64,000 nucleotides of DNA from Nematostella vectensis (GCF_932526225.1 NC_064039.1:1450001-1514000); one strand, 5' to 3'; shown: positions 1 through 18,925, counted from the first letter of the stretch. Numbers and translations: made by a program. Notes: generated by a model not told the origin, from the sequence alone.

Positions 1-442
1 TTGTGATGGTGATGCTGATGATGGTGGTGATGGTGGTGGTGATGGTGGTAATTGTGATAGTGATGGTGATGGTGGTGGTGATGGTGGTAATTGTGATGGT
101 TATGGTGATGATGGTGGTGATTGTGATGGTGATGATGGTGGTGATTGTGATGGTGGTGGTGGTGGTGGTGGTGGTGGTGGTGATGGTGGTGGTGATGGTG
201 GTGGTGTTGGTGGTGGTGATGGTGGTGGTGATGGTGGTAAATTGTGATGGTGATGGTGGTGGTGATTGTGATGGTGGTGGTGATGGTGGTGGTGGAGGTG
301 GTGGTGATGGTGATGGTGATGGTGATGGTGATGGTGATGGTGATGGTGATGGTGATGGTGATGGTGATGGTGATGGTGATGGTGATGGTGATGGTGATGG
401 TGATGGTGATGGTGATGGTGATGGTGATGGTGATGATAATGG
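1..442. repeat. GGTGAT/GGTGGT hexanucleotide microsatellite
   Basis: Imperfect then near-perfect GATGGT repeats occupy the left edge; from about 305 to 435 the array is a clean (GATGGT)n run. It lies downstream of the last visible sulfatase exon on the minus strand, so it is probably intronic to that gene. The long reading frames through it (Met-Val and Asp-Gly runs) are products of the repeat and not genes. Confidence 0.97.
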
Positions 443-514
443 TATCAAGGAGGTGGTAATGACTTCCTATACAAAAGTAACTAGTAACTACTATACAAAC
501 GTTAATGGTCTCAC

Positions 515-3500
515 CAGTTGAATCCCCTTGGCGCCCCGCCGTTATCTGTCGTGAATACCAACACCGTGTTGTTTAGCATGCCTGTCTCGCTAAGCGCCTT
601 GTGAACAGTCTCCACGGACTCATCAAGAGAAGATACCATCGCAGCGTAAATGCGACGTTTAGGCGAGGAGATGTGCGAGAATTTCTACACCAAAAGTTTA
701 ACTGTCAGCGTTAGTGTGTTTCTACAAGGTTTGGAGTCTACAAAAGTAATCATCTTTACACAAACAATTGCATTCCTGTACCAAAGGGCGAGTAAGGTTT
801 ATAGCCAGGCCCTGCCTATTGGCTGATTTATTCACCCACCTGGGGCCTGTGATAAATCGAGCCGAATGTACCCACCTTAATAAGTCTCTTTAGGGCCTAT
901 AATGGATCTTGCCGAATGTACCCACTTTGATGAGTCTCTTTGGGGCCTATAATCGATATTGCCGAATGTACCCACCTTAATTAGTCTCTTTGGGGTCTAT
1001 AATGGATCTTGCCGAATGTACCCCACCTTAATGAGTCTCTTTGGAGCCTGTGATGGATCTTGCCGAATGTACCCACCTTGATAAGTCTCTTTAGGGCCTA
1101 TTATGGATCTTGCCGAATGTACCCACCTTGATAAGTCTCTTTAGGGCCTGTGATGGATCTTGCCGAATGTACTCACCTTGATGAGTCTCTTTGGGGCCTA
1201 TAATGGATCTTGCCGAATGTACTCACCTTGATGAGTCTCTTTGGGGCCTATAATCGATATTGCCGAATGTACTCACCTTGATGAGTATCTTTGGGGCCTA
1301 TATAGGATCTTGCCGAATGTACCCACCTTGATGAGTCTCTTTGGGGCCTGTGATGGATCTTGCCGAATGTACTCACCTTGATGAGTCTCTTTGGGGCCTA
1401 TAATGGATCTTGCCGAATGTACCCACCTTGATAAGTCTCTTTAGGGCCTATAATGGATCTTGCCGAATGTACTCACCTTGATGAGTCTCTTTGGGGCCTA
1501 TAATGGATCTTGCCGAATGTACCCACCTTGATAAGTCTCTTTAGGGCCTATAATGGATCTTGCCGAATGTACCCACCTTGATGAGTCTCTTTGGGGCCTG
1601 TGATGGATCTTGCCGAATGTACTCACCTTGATGAGTCTCTTTGGGGCCTATAATGGATCTTGCCGAATGTACCCACCTTGATAACTCTCTTTAGGGCCTA
1701 TAATGGATCTTGCCGAATGTACCCACCTTGATGAGTCTCTTTGGGGCCTGTGATGGATCTTGCCGAATGTACCCACCTTGATAAGTCTCTTTAGGGCCTA
1801 TAATGGATCTTGCCGAATGTACCCACCTTGATGAGTCTCTTTGGGGCCTGTGATGGATCTTGCCGAATGTACTCACCTTGATGAGTCTCTTTGGGGCCTA
1901 TAATGGATCTTGCCGAATGTACCCACCTTGATAACTCTCTTTAGGGCCTATAATGGATCTTGCCGAATGTACCCACCTTGATGAGTCTCTTTGGGGCCTG
2001 TGATGGATCTTGCCGATTGTACGCACCTGTATGAGTCTCTTTGGGGCCTATAATGAATCTTGCCGAATGTACCCACCTTGATAAGTCTCTTTAGGGGCTA
2101 TAATGGATCTTGCCGAATGTACCCACCTTGATAAGTCTCTTTAGGGCCTATAATGGATTTTGCCGAATGTACCCACCTTGATGAGTCTCTTTGGGGCCCG
2201 TGATGGATCTTGCCGAATGTACCCACCTTGATGAGTCTCTTTGGGGCCTATAATGAATCTTGCCGAATGTACCCACCTTGATAAGTCTCTTTAGGGGCTA
2301 TAATGGATCTTGCCGAATGTACCCACCTTGATAAGTCTCTTTAGGGCCTATAATGGATTTTAGCGAATGTACCCACCTTGATGAGTCTCTTTGGGGCCTG
2401 TGATGGATCTTGCCGAATGTACCCACCTTGAAAGTCTCTTTAGGGCCTATTATGGTTCTTGCCGAATGTACCCACTTTAATAAGTCTCTTTGGGGCCTGT
2501 GATGGATCTTGCCGAATGTACCCACCTTGAAAGTCTCTTTAGGGCCTATCATGGATCTTGCCGAATGTACCCACCTTAATAAGTCTCTTTGGGGCCTGTG
2601 ATGGATCTTGCCGAATGTACCCACCTTGATGAGTCTCTTTGGGGCCTGTAATGGATCTTGCCGAATGTACCCACCTTGAAAGTCTCTTTAGGGCCTATTA
2701 TGGATCTTGCCGAATGTACCCACCTTAATAAGTCTCTTTGGGGCCTGTGATGGATCTTGCCGAATGTACCCACCTTGATAAGTCTCTTTAGGGCCTATAA
2801 TGGATCTTGCCGAATGTACCCACCTTGATGAGTCTCTTTGGGGCCTGTGATGGATCTTGCCGAATGTACTCACCTTGATGAGTCTCTTTGGGGCCTATAA
2901 TGGATCTTGTCGAATGTACCCACCTTGATAACTCTCTTTAGGGCCTATAATGGATCTTGCCGAATGTACCCACCTTGATGAGTCTCTTTGGGGCCTGTGA
3001 TGGATCTTGCCGATTGTACGCACCTGTATGAGTCTCTTTGGGGCCTATAATGAATCTTGCCGAATGTACCCACCTTGATAAGTCTCTTTAGGGGCTATAA
3101 TGGATCTTGCCGAATGTACCCACCTTGATAAGTCTCTTTAGGGCCTATAATGGATTTTGCCGAATGTACCCACCTTGATGAGTCTCTTTGGGGCCCGTGA
3201 TGGATCTTGCCGAATGTACCCACCTTGATGAGTCTCTTTGGGGCCTATAATGAATCTTGCCGAATGTACCCACCTTGATAAGTCTCTTTAGGGGCTATAA
3301 TGGATCTTGCCGAATGTACCCACCTTGATAAGTCTCTTTAGGGCCTATAATGGATTTTAGCGAATGTACCCACCTTGATGAGTCTCTTTGGGGCCTGTGA
3401 TGGATCTTGCCGAATGTACCCACCTTGAAAGTCTCTTTAGGGCCTATTATGGATCTTGCCGAATGTACCCACCTTAATAAGTCTCTTTGGGGCCTGTGAT

Positions 3501-6500
3501 GGATCTTGCCGAATGTACTCACCTTGATGAGTATCTTTGGGGCCTATATAGGATCTTGCCGAATGTACCCACCTTGATGAGTCTCTTTGGGGCCTGTGAT
3601 GGATCTTGCCGAATGTACTCACCTTGATGAGTCTCTTTGGGGCCTATAATGGATCTTGCCGAATGTACCCACCTTGATAACTCTCTTTAGGGCCTATAAT
3701 GGATCTTGCCGAATGTACCCACCTTGATGAGTCTCTTTGGGGCCTGTGATGGATCTTGAAGAATGTACCCACCTTGCTAAGTCTCTTTAGGGCCTATTAT
3801 GGACCTTGCTGAATGTCCCCTACTTGATGAGTCTCTTTGGGGCCTGTAATGGATCTTGCCGAATGTACCCACCTTGATGAGTCACTTTGGGGCCTGTAAT
3901 GGATCTTGCCGAATGTACCCACCTTGACGAATCTCTTTGGGGCCTGTAATGGATCTTGCCGAATGTACCCACCTTGATAAGTCTCTTTAGGGCCTATTAT
4001 GGATCTTGCAGAATATACCCACCTTGATAAGTCTCTTTGGGGCCTGTAATGGATCTTGCCGAATGTACCCACCTTGATGAGTCTCTTTGGGGCCTGTGAT
4101 GGATCTTGCCGAATGTACCCACCTTGATGAGTCTCTTTGGGGCCTGTGATGGATCTTGCCGAATGTACCCACCTTGATAAGTCTTTTTGGGTCCTGTGAT
4201 GGATCTTGCCGAATGTACCCACCTTGATAAGTCTCTTTAGGGCCTATAATGGATCTTGCCGAATGTACCCACCTTGATGAGTCTCTTTGGGGCCTGTAAT
4301 GGCTCGTTTCCATTGGCTGAGTGCACCCCTTGTTGAGCTAGGTACAGGTAGAGTGGCTTGGTCTGGTTATGAAGATGGATGATCTGCGCCGCGCGCTCAG
4401 CGAACAGTTCCGTACCGTAATGACCGCTCTCGTTACGAACCGGCTGGAGGATACCAAGGTCGATATTAGCTTCTAAGGATAGCTAAACTGGCTTTTTACC
4501 CTTAGGATTGATACACGAGTTATGATCCACTATCATCGGGCGTTACATGTAAACAGACGCATGTTTCTATGTTTAAAACCTCTTGCGCTCTAAAATAGGA
4601 ATTATGAGATAGGACTGGCACTTTCACCGTCGTTTAAAGGCTGATTTAGACAGCTCGATTTAGTTGTATGCGACACCTCTACAACTCGACTCGTAGAGTG
4701 TAAATCAGCCTTCGTCTCCTCAGCTTCAGCCTACGATGCTCGACTACGAAATTCGAATTGTATAATTCAGGGCTGAGACATGTCATAGGCAGGTATCATA
4801 CGACTAAATCAGCCTTTAGATGGCATTTTTACCCATTCATCTTTGTTTTCCATACCATAATTCCTATTAAGAACAATAATACCGTGTTATAGCTCTTAAG
4901 ACACCGCCCTCCTGTTTGCTGAAGATTTATTATCCTTCGTACTAAGCTTTCCCCCCCCTCCTCCCCGCCTCACCCCACCAAGACTTTATCCATTCCTCAC
5001 CTTTTCATTATCACGTAGATCGGTTCCCCAGACATCTTCCTGTGAGCTATGGTCCCAGTAATCCTCCTTACCGTTCCAGAATCCGTAAAACGAATCGAAA
5101 CCGCGGTAGGTTGGCGTGTACTCCTTCTCAAAGAATCCTAAGTGCCACTGGAATAGTAGAGAGATGTCAACAGACTATGCTTCAAATTAAGAAGCAAATA
5201 AAGAAACAACAGAGTGCGAAAATGTCCCATAAAACATTGTGAAAACAGTCAGTAAACATCCTAGCTCCACAGGGCTAAAAGAAAGAAATGTTCTCCATTA
5301 TTCAGGCCCGTTGTTAGGGGGAGTTCGGAGGGTTCGGACGAACCAGCCCACTCGACTGGAAAGTCTCTAATTAAGGTAAATTAAGTACCACTACGAGGTA
5401 GGACGAGCTACCTAAGAGAAAATGGTCAGCTTTACGGGTAAACGAACCACCCCCTCCCCTCCTTAGTTGTTCTACCTTCCCTATGCCATGCGTGACGTAT
5501 ATGTGTTGTGTTCCATTTCCTATGCCATGCATGACGCATTTTGAGATGTGTTACATTTCCTATTCTATGTGTGACGTAACATGAAATGTGTTACCTTCCA
5601 TGTCCATGTGTGACGTGCCCTGTGTTGGGTAACCTTTTCAATACCATGCGTGACGCATCCTGTATTTTGTTATTTTTTCCTATGCCGTGCGTGAAATATC
5701 CTGTGTTGTGTTACCTTCCCTATGCCGTGCGTGACGTACCTGTGTTGTGTTACCTTCCCTATGCCGTGCGTGACGTATCCTGTGTTGTGTTACCTTCCCT
5801 ATGCCGTGCGTGACGTATCCTGTGTTGTGTTTCCTTCCCTATGCCGTGCGTGACGTACCCTGTGTTGTTTTACCTTCCCTATGCCGTGCGTAACGTATCC
5901 TGTGTTGTGTTTCCTTCCCTATGCCGTGCGTGACGTATCCTTTGTTGTGTTACCTTCCCTATGCCGTGCGTGACGTATCCTGGGTTGTGTTACCTTCCCT
6001 ATGCCGTGCGTGACGTATCCTAACGACTTCATGTACTGCGGTGTTGTCGTCTCTCCCAAAGGAAGACCGTAAGGCTGGGTTCCAAACACAGTTGCATGCT
6101 GAACCCCTTAGAACGAAACCATCCAATGAATACCTTTTCTTCACCAGTTAGCAAAGAACCAAGACGCGGAAGATAACGAAGAAGGTAACACCGGTCAACT
6201 TTAAGAGGCAGCAGATAGTGATAATACTACGCTCTCTGCCGCCATGGGCATGATCTTTAGTCAATTTAGAAGGTCTTTATTGAATGCGGTATAGACAAAG
6301 TAATAACCGCAGGCCCGTACCCAGGGGGGAGGGGGGGTTTCAGGGGTTGCGAACGAACCCCCCTCACACCACACACAACGGCCGAAACTCTACTTTCGGT
6401 TCTCAATAGACTTGCTATAGACAAAACTATAAAGCATAAGCTATATCACTCTGGTATGTCATTAATCCATAAGTCAGACTTTACTTGTAGCCAAATCCGA

Positions 6501-7704
6501 AAATAAACGTCCCGTGGAGATACTGCAAAGGCATAAAAATAACTTTTTGTTCTTTCGAGGATGGTGAGATTTTTATCAGTAAACTTCCTCCCTCCCCACC
6601 CCACTCCCCCAGAAAAGTTATGTCCACTTTTTCGGATTTTGTACCCCCCCAAGAAAAATTCTGGGTACGGGCCGATAACCGTTAAATGTTGTAGTTCTGA
6701 TGTATAAATACCATAAGATCTTATTTTTGTTTTTTGGTCTTTGAATCTATGTAAGCTTTAAAGGATTGTTGTTGTTGATAGAGGGGCAAGTCGTGAAGTA
6801 TTTCTTCCATAGCAGGGGCAGCAGTTAGGGGGAGGGAAGGGTTGTTGGTGTTTTCAGGGGGAGGGCTGGGTGGTGGTTTCAAATTCTTAAGCGCAATTTA
6901 TAAAAACGCGGAAGAAAACCTAGTTTTTTATGTACGGGATTTTAAACTGTTCAACAAATTTGTTTTTGGTTGCATATGTGCCGCTTGAAATCCGTTGGTT
7001 AAAAAAAACGTTCATATTTAAAAAAAAACATCCGCTCAGAAAAGAAGGGGGGCGTTTTTCCCCACTTTGAAAAGTTGGCTGGCGCCCCTCCCCCCCCCCC
7101 CGTGCCCCTCCCCTTCCGCCACCCTGCATAGATGACAAGTAACAGTTACCGTGTGGATTAGCATACCTAGGTTCATAGGGTGTTTTCCCGTCATAAGGGA
7201 GGCCCTGGTCGGTGTGCATATCGGTGACACGTAGTAGCTATTGAGAATGACGCCTTCACTGGCGAGCTTGTCTATGGTGGGGGTTGGGATCTGGGACGAG
7301 CCGTGAAAGCTGACGTCATCCCATCCCTATGGAAACACAAACGATGTGTGACTGTTTGGGACGGATACAACTGTCAACTAAAAACACTTCTAGCTAATTT
7401 ATCGGAGTTGAGGGTTTATCGTTTGGAATACGCGACTTGCAACTAAGAACCACTTGACTTTTTGGGTAACATAATGTTTTGATTGTTATACGATAAGAAA
7501 TGGCCCATTTCTTGGTGTCCAAGGGGGGTCCGCGCACCTTGCTCACCCCCCTGCGCCTGGAACCAGCTGTACACTTCACCAGTTGTTTACCACAGATAGC
7601 TCAACACTTACCAAGTCATCAGCAACAATCATTACGATGTTCGGTTTCTTTGTCTCTATCCCCAGGACTGCTCGCCATAGTGCACACAGTAAGACCGTTA
7701 TCAT
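515..7704 (-). CDS. Arylsulfatase (ARSB-like), N-terminal part, 3' end off window
   Basis: Secreted or lysosomal sulfate-ester hydrolase. Six exons, read on the minus strand: 7704-7612, 7326-7167, 6106-5994, 5147-5015, 4472-4273, 684-515; all phases close. Exon 1 starts with ATG and a short hydrophobic signal-like segment, then the family start motif [12 protein letters not shown], whose two Asp residues are metal ligands. Exon 2 carries [12 protein letters not shown], the C-x-P-x-R signature in which Cys68 is converted to formylglycine. Exon 3 has QPYGLPL, and the exon 3/4 junction gives GK-WHLG. Exon 4 has [12 protein letters not shown]. Exon 5 has [21 protein letters not shown], here quoted only as the family's conserved block, and exon 6 has [14 protein letters not shown] and FTTDNGG. 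About 290 residues are visible; the family has roughly 500, so the C-terminal exons lie beyond base 1. Introns 3 and 5 contain the 40-bp and 50-bp minisatellites, both built from the exon ends. The family call is firm; the substrate (glycosaminoglycan or other) cannot be told. Confidence 0.93.
838..4310 (-). repeat. 50-bp minisatellite, about 69 copies, containing sulfatase exon 5 end and 5' splice site
   Basis: The unit is 50 bp, with occasional 49-bp units lacking one base. On the minus strand each unit reads ATTACAG, GCCCCAAAGAGACTCATCAAG's first 20 bases, then the donor-like AAG|GTGGGTACATTC and AAGATCC. The first copy (about 4260-4310) is the genuine exon 5 end, coding QAPKRLIK followed by the real donor at 4273/4272. 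All further copies are intronic. The unit has no stop in any minus-strand frame, which produces the many 60-140 aa open frames there. A block of about 1 kb is duplicated inside the array: the rare variant CCGATTGTACGCACCTGTAT occurs at 2013 and again at 3010. Confidence 0.95.
5478..6021 (-). repeat. 40-bp minisatellite, about 13 copies, containing sulfatase exon 3 end and 5' splice site
   Basis: Each 40-bp unit reads, on the minus strand, ACACAG then GATACGTCACGCACGGCATA, GGGAAG and GTAACACAAC. The first copy is the true exon 3 end (coding GYVTHGIGK) and the true donor at 5994/5993; the rest lie in intron 3. Copies decay toward 5480. This is the same arrangement as the 50-bp array of intron 5 in the same gene, but the sequence is unrelated. 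Confidence 0.93.
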
Positions 7705-9370
7705 CCTTAAAGGTTCAATGTTTATGTAAGTAATTTGTTCAGAAACAAAATGTTGATTGCCTAAAAATGCAATTTTGATTGTTGGAAAACATTCTTATTC
7801 TCAGCGCACGCATTAAGAACGACCCAGCCTTAGCTGAAAATAAGACGTTTTTATAAAGAGTGTTAGTCGTCGGTGTCCCCTAATTAGCCCACAAACTCTT
7901 TGGAGCGGGGGGAGGGGACAGAATGGAGGGTTGCATGCAAAATTATGAGAAATTTCCTTCTAAGAATACAAAACTATAAATAGATAAAATAATAATCCTT
8001 GCAAGGCATTTTTTAAAATAAATATTCGAGAATATTTCAACATCAGGCTCCCTAGTAAGGCCTCCCCAAACTAGAAATGTGCTCCCCCCCACCACCCCCT
8101 AACCCATAAAATCCTGGCTACAAGCCGCCACCCAATTTTTATCCATAAAAAATCTCTCAAGTTCATCCATATTCAGTTATTAAATGAGGCGATTCTAGAG
8201 AAGATTCTAGAATCTCTCCGGCACCTTAGCCTGTCACCTCGAGAGCAAGTAACTAAAATGAGGTCGGAAACATCATTTTCATATGTAACAGTTAAAATAG
8301 GTGATAACGTTTACTGTCTTTGTCTGACAAAAAGAATGGCTACAAGTTTAACCATTCAAAATAACGGATTTTTAAGTGTTCTTTTTTTAACAATGGACGG
8401 ACAGGTAATCCTTGTGTGGGACAATTGATCTTATTAACGTACTGTTCACCTTTGAGCTGACCTCGACAAGTGCACAGAAGTGTGACTACAGATTTAGCAA
8501 GAATAGAATCTTAATCATAAAGCTAATCCCACGGTTAACTGCAAATATTTGTTTACATATCTCTATTTAAAGGCGCAGGGGTTTCATGGCATTTTGAGGA
8601 AATTCAGGAGTTACCTTACCTCATTATTTTGCAAAAAAGTGACGAGGCGGCTGGAGATTCACCTAATTCAATCTGTCTTCGATTTTCTATTGCTGTTTCT
8701 CTCTTTTGCTAAGAGTTTATTCTTTTCCTTATCGTTATTCACCTTCATAATAGGCAAAGAACAATGTTTGGATGTCCATCACATTTATTATTAATCTGTT
8801 CATACTCTGTAGTTATCTATAAATACTTTACAGGTGGCTCATTTTTGTTGACAAACTGTCTTTTCAACGACAATCACGAATCACTAAAATTGATGTTCTC
8901 ATCCGGTGGTTAGAAAGAAACGCAAGTATACAATTACCGCCATCCAGCCAATGGACGCCAAAAATGGATATATTGTTATGTATTTTTATTACTTTTTTAC
9001 ATTGATATAATTATAGGGAACTATGCAAAGGATAATAAACAAAGGCACGGAGCTTCGCTTTTGCTTGGTAACCATCGGCAGGGTAAAGAAACAACACACG
9101 ATGATGACTTTTAATAAAAATTTCGAGCTATATAAAATGGATTATACAGTAAAATAAAAAAGGAATAAGAAGACCAAAGTCTTAGATATAATAATGACAT
9201 AGGAAGAAGTGATAATCCCCCAAAACGCGTGCGACGCGGGCAAGGCATAAAGCATTATGCGCAGCGCAAGAAAATCTCTGTTACGAACGTGGAAATTTTT
9301 GCGCTTTTTTTAAGCGAGCTTTTAAAAAGTACTGGGCACCCGAGTTAATAGCTGCTTAGAATCTACACGA
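7705..9370. other. Intergenic spacer between two minus-strand genes
   Basis: AT-rich spacer between the sulfatase start and the stop of the otopetrin-like gene. It should hold the sulfatase promoter and the 3' end of the upstream gene. Open frames here (for example 8549-8794) have no recognisable motif or splice context. I see no RNA gene or clear repeat. Confidence 0.6.
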
Positions 9371-15790
<6,420 letters not shown>

Positions 15791-15845
15791 TCAAAACACA
15801 GACACAAACAGATCAATTACACTAACCGTACCGTAGCCATGCTAT

Positions 15846-16256
15846 GACGTGACCTTAACGTACTCATGCTATTGGCGTGACCGTACCGTACCCAAGCTAT
15901 GGCGTGACCGTGCCGTACTTATGCTATGGCGTGACCGTGAAGTACCCAAGCTATGGCGTGACCGTAGCGTACCCTTGCTATGGCGTGACCGTGCCGTACC
16001 TTTGCTATGGCGTGACCGTGCCGTACCTTTGCTATGGCGTGACCGTGCCGTACCTTTGCTATGGCGTGACCGTGCCGTACCTTTGCTATGGCGTGACCGT
16101 GCCGTACATTTGCTATGGCGTAACCTACCGTTGACATGCTATGGCGTGACCGTACCATACCTATGCTATGGCGTGACTGTAACGTAGCCATGTTATAACG
16201 TGACTGTACCGTACCAAGCTATGGCGTGACCCTTCTCCTACCCATGCTATGGAGTG
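15846..16256. repeat. 27-bp minisatellite, about 15 copies
   Basis: Unit GCTATGGCGTGACCGTGCCG plus TACCTTT, 27 bp, hence in-frame and giving open nonapeptide frames on both strands (for example WRDRAVPLL). Copies in the centre are identical and the edges are degenerate. It lies immediately upstream of the first recognised exon of the otopetrin-like gene. I treat the open frames as by-products of a unit length divisible by three. Confidence 0.92.
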
Positions 16257-18343
16257 AGTGTACGTAGGGAAGGGAGGAGGACGCGTCTTACCGTCATGCT
16301 TTGCGCGAAAAATTTCACTTTTAGTGGCTCGCCAATAGCGATCGGAGCGTAATTGTAGCGTGACTTGACGAGCCCAGTGCTCCTCCGAGGGATCGTCCAA
16401 TGGTAAACAAAGCTACCAGCAGTAATGTTTATGAAGGTGAAAATGCCAAATTGGGAATTCAAAAAGCCGAGTTCGTCAAATACGGTTTGTCAAAAAGCAG
16501 ATGACTACGAATTTTGCCGAACGCCAAAATCTACATTCATTCCCAGTTTGCCAAAACGCAAATGCATCAAAATGTGATTTGTCCAATGCAAACCGATCGA
16601 ACGAAGCTATCGAGTGCAAAGCCATCGGTCGTAGTGTCATCAAATGCAAAGCAATCGTAACGCAGTCATCGAACGCAAATCCATCGAATAAGGCGTTCCT
16701 TGCTTTGGCTGGGGAAGACTAGGGAGACACCAATTACACAGGTACCGCGCTGTTGGCAGAAGGATACTTTAGACCTCGGGGGGAAGGGGCCCTTATATGG
16801 GCTATACGGGGACGTGCAGCTGGATAGGGTATTGTTTTTTACCTCTCTGTCCTAAACGCGGTATATATTTCAGGCCTCTCTGTCCTAAACAGGATACATA
16901 ATGTTAAGCAAGGCTGTCCTAAACAGGATTCGATTTGGTTGCCTTGCTAAAACTCGTAATAGCTGATCCCGCCGCCGATCTGATTGCCTTGCTTGCTCTC
17001 ACGTGCTAGCCGGGTGCTTGGTTCTGCGATCGATTTTGCGATAAAAAAACTGCAGCTAAAAAGTAATGTCCTGCAGTGATATTGTTGCGCGTCGCAAAAT
17101 TTGGGGTGTTGTCCAAAACAGGGTATAGACACCATGAGATCCCTAGTGTACCGTCTAGGGAAATATTTGCTAATTACCGACTTATTTTTGTCTCTGTACG
17201 TTTGTTTATTACTACTTTGAACTAAAATCAAGAAAAAACGAGCTAGTTTGTAAATAAGCATAAACTTGTAAACTATTGAAATTCGCTCGGCAAATATCGC
17301 AATTCGTCGCTTTTGTTGTAGCTCCTTTGGAAAGCTTATGTTGCCAATTACAGTTTTTAATTCAACAAGTAAAATATTTACAGCTGAAATTGGCCGTTTT
17401 ACACCCAAATCGACGCAGTAGACATAAACACAGGTTGACTTTTCAAACTCATCAGCTTGGAGAGATTGTATCGCTATGGCGTCCATGGCGAACTGGCACC
17501 ATCGCGGGGGGCGAAGCAGTTGATATTTGGAAAGCGATGCATTGTGGGAAGACGCGTCCTACCCCCCCCCCCCCTCCCCCCCTTGGCGCTTCCGTATATA
17601 ATTGATTTCTAACGCGCGCTCGGATTGGCTAAAACACAGTAATTAAAAAAAATGAACCCACAAAACACATTAAGTCAACCGGAAATTTATCAATTATAGG
17701 ATTTGCTGCGCTACTTGGCCTACTTGTTTTTTTTAGCATAGAATTCGCTGTGGAATTCACTCATCGATGATAGATGTCTCCTTTGCCTATAATATGACCC
17801 TTGCTATCGCGAGAGTGATACAATTCTAGACTCTAGACAGCAATTAAACATTTAACAATAGAAAATTGATATTTATGCTCTCTTAACATCTATTATTAAA
17901 AACAATATTCAATGCAAATATTGATATTTTCAAATTCTGAAGCCTTAGCCTTTATGGAATAGCAAATTTTATTGCGCCCTGAAATATAGTAGCCATCAAA
18001 ATACATTTTCACTTGAAAAGACGCAGTTTAAATTCCTTTTTATTCTTATTGGTTTTTACGATAACATGTGCAACAACATGTTAGCCAAGATAATATTTAG
18101 TATGAAAATCTGTTCTTTTATAGACATAAACAAGTTTTATTGAGATGCTCGAATTGAATCCTAATATCTTTTTGAAAAGAAGTTAGAGACGCGCCACATT
18201 AATAAATTGTTTATTTTGCCATCTTGAAGGAGGATGATCTTGCATAATCTAGTAACTCACCACAGGTGGTAAGCGCTACCTATTTAATTGACAATCATTT
18301 GGAAAACAAAACATCTCAAGAAATCTCGCGCAAGTGAAATACT
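16257..18343. other. Gene-poor region with a possible inverted-terminus element
   Basis: A motif GGACGCGTCTTACCGTCATG at about 16270 faces its approximate complement at 17535-17560 (GCATTGTGGGAAGACGCGTCC); these may be termini of a 1.3-kb element, but I see no clear target duplication. Between 16440 and 16700 short CGAACGCAAA-like words recur irregularly. A minus-strand frame at 17486-16947 (179 codons) shows no motif. The part 17.6-18.3 kb is AT-rich and presumably holds the promoter of the 18344 gene. Confidence 0.4.
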
Positions 18344-18925
18344 ATGAGGATCGTTAAACTGAAAAAGACGCTCTTCGTTTTCGCTGTTCTATGGCTGGTT
18401 CTATGTTTTATTAAATGGGGAAGGTATGGAAAATTAATTACTGTAAAAAGTTACGATGGTCAGTTGTTAACAAGGCAACATCAATTGGAAAATGAAATAC
18501 TCAGCCTTAAGAAGTTAATGACCGATGTTGCTAGAAGAGACGACCAGGCTACCGCTCAGAGAAGCAAAGCAAAGAAACGAAAACATGCGAAAATAGCGTT
18601 GCATGGCAATGAAACTTTATATGATAACTCATCGAGATATTTGAAATTCCCTGGCCTGGACATGCCAAACGCTGGCGATTTCCCATGCAGTGGCTCCGAG
18701 GCAAGGCATGCTTGCGTTTATATCGTTGAGACAGTCAAAGATGCTGAAGTTTATTGCGATCGGGTGGGCTCGTTTTGTAAGGGCTTCGTCCGTGTGATCA
18801 ATGCAGATGGTGACATGATGACGTATTTCAAAAGAAGCATCAATGTTGTCAAAAAAAGCGATGGGAGAGACCTTTTTATCAAGAGAGACTTTTCTGAGCA
18901 AGTGCGATCTAAGATTGAAAGATGA
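18344..18925 (+). CDS. Intronless type II membrane protein with Cys-rich PAN-like domain, unknown
   Basis: 193 codons, ATG to TGA, in one uninterrupted exon. Residues about 9-27 are strongly hydrophobic (FVFAVLWLVLCFI) after a basic MRIVKLKK start, a signal-anchor pattern placing the rest outside or in the Golgi lumen. A Lys/Arg/Gln-rich stem follows, then a compact C-terminal domain with cysteines in CSGSEARHACVYIVE, AEVYCDR and SFCKGFV. The A-E-x-x-C....C-K-G-F order resembles PAN/apple-like domains, which bind protein or sugar, but this is a weak resemblance. An AT-rich TATTTAA word lies about 65 bp upstream. I do not recognise the gene; coding status rests on length, composition and a sensible topology. 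Confidence 0.7.
   Translation: MRIVKLKKTLFVFAVLWLVLCFIKWGRYGKLITVKSYDGQLLTRQHQLENEILSLKKLMTDVARRDDQATAQRSKAKKRKHAKIALHGNETLYDNSSRYLKFPGLDMPNAGDFPCSGSEARHACVYIVETVKDAEVYCDRVGSFCKGFVRVINADGDMMTYFKRSINVVKKSDGRDLFIKRDFSEQVRSKIER

Noticed and set aside
1691-4313. Several minus-strand open frames of 60-141 codons with repeating RPQRD-WVHSARS peptides
   Set aside because: They come from a 50-bp unit without stops in any frame. Only the outermost copy is joined to a real exon.
15849-16191. Repetitive open frames on both strands across the 27-bp array
   Set aside because: A unit divisible by three keeps frames open without coding meaning.
16292-16462. Possible 5' exon of the otopetrin-like gene (donor GACG|GTAAGACG)
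   Set aside because: No ATG or clear acceptor, and the donor region belongs to a motif also seen inverted at 17540, suggesting repeat DNA.
16947-17486. 179-codon minus-strand frame
   Set aside because: No motif, low-complexity neighbours and no splice or promoter support.
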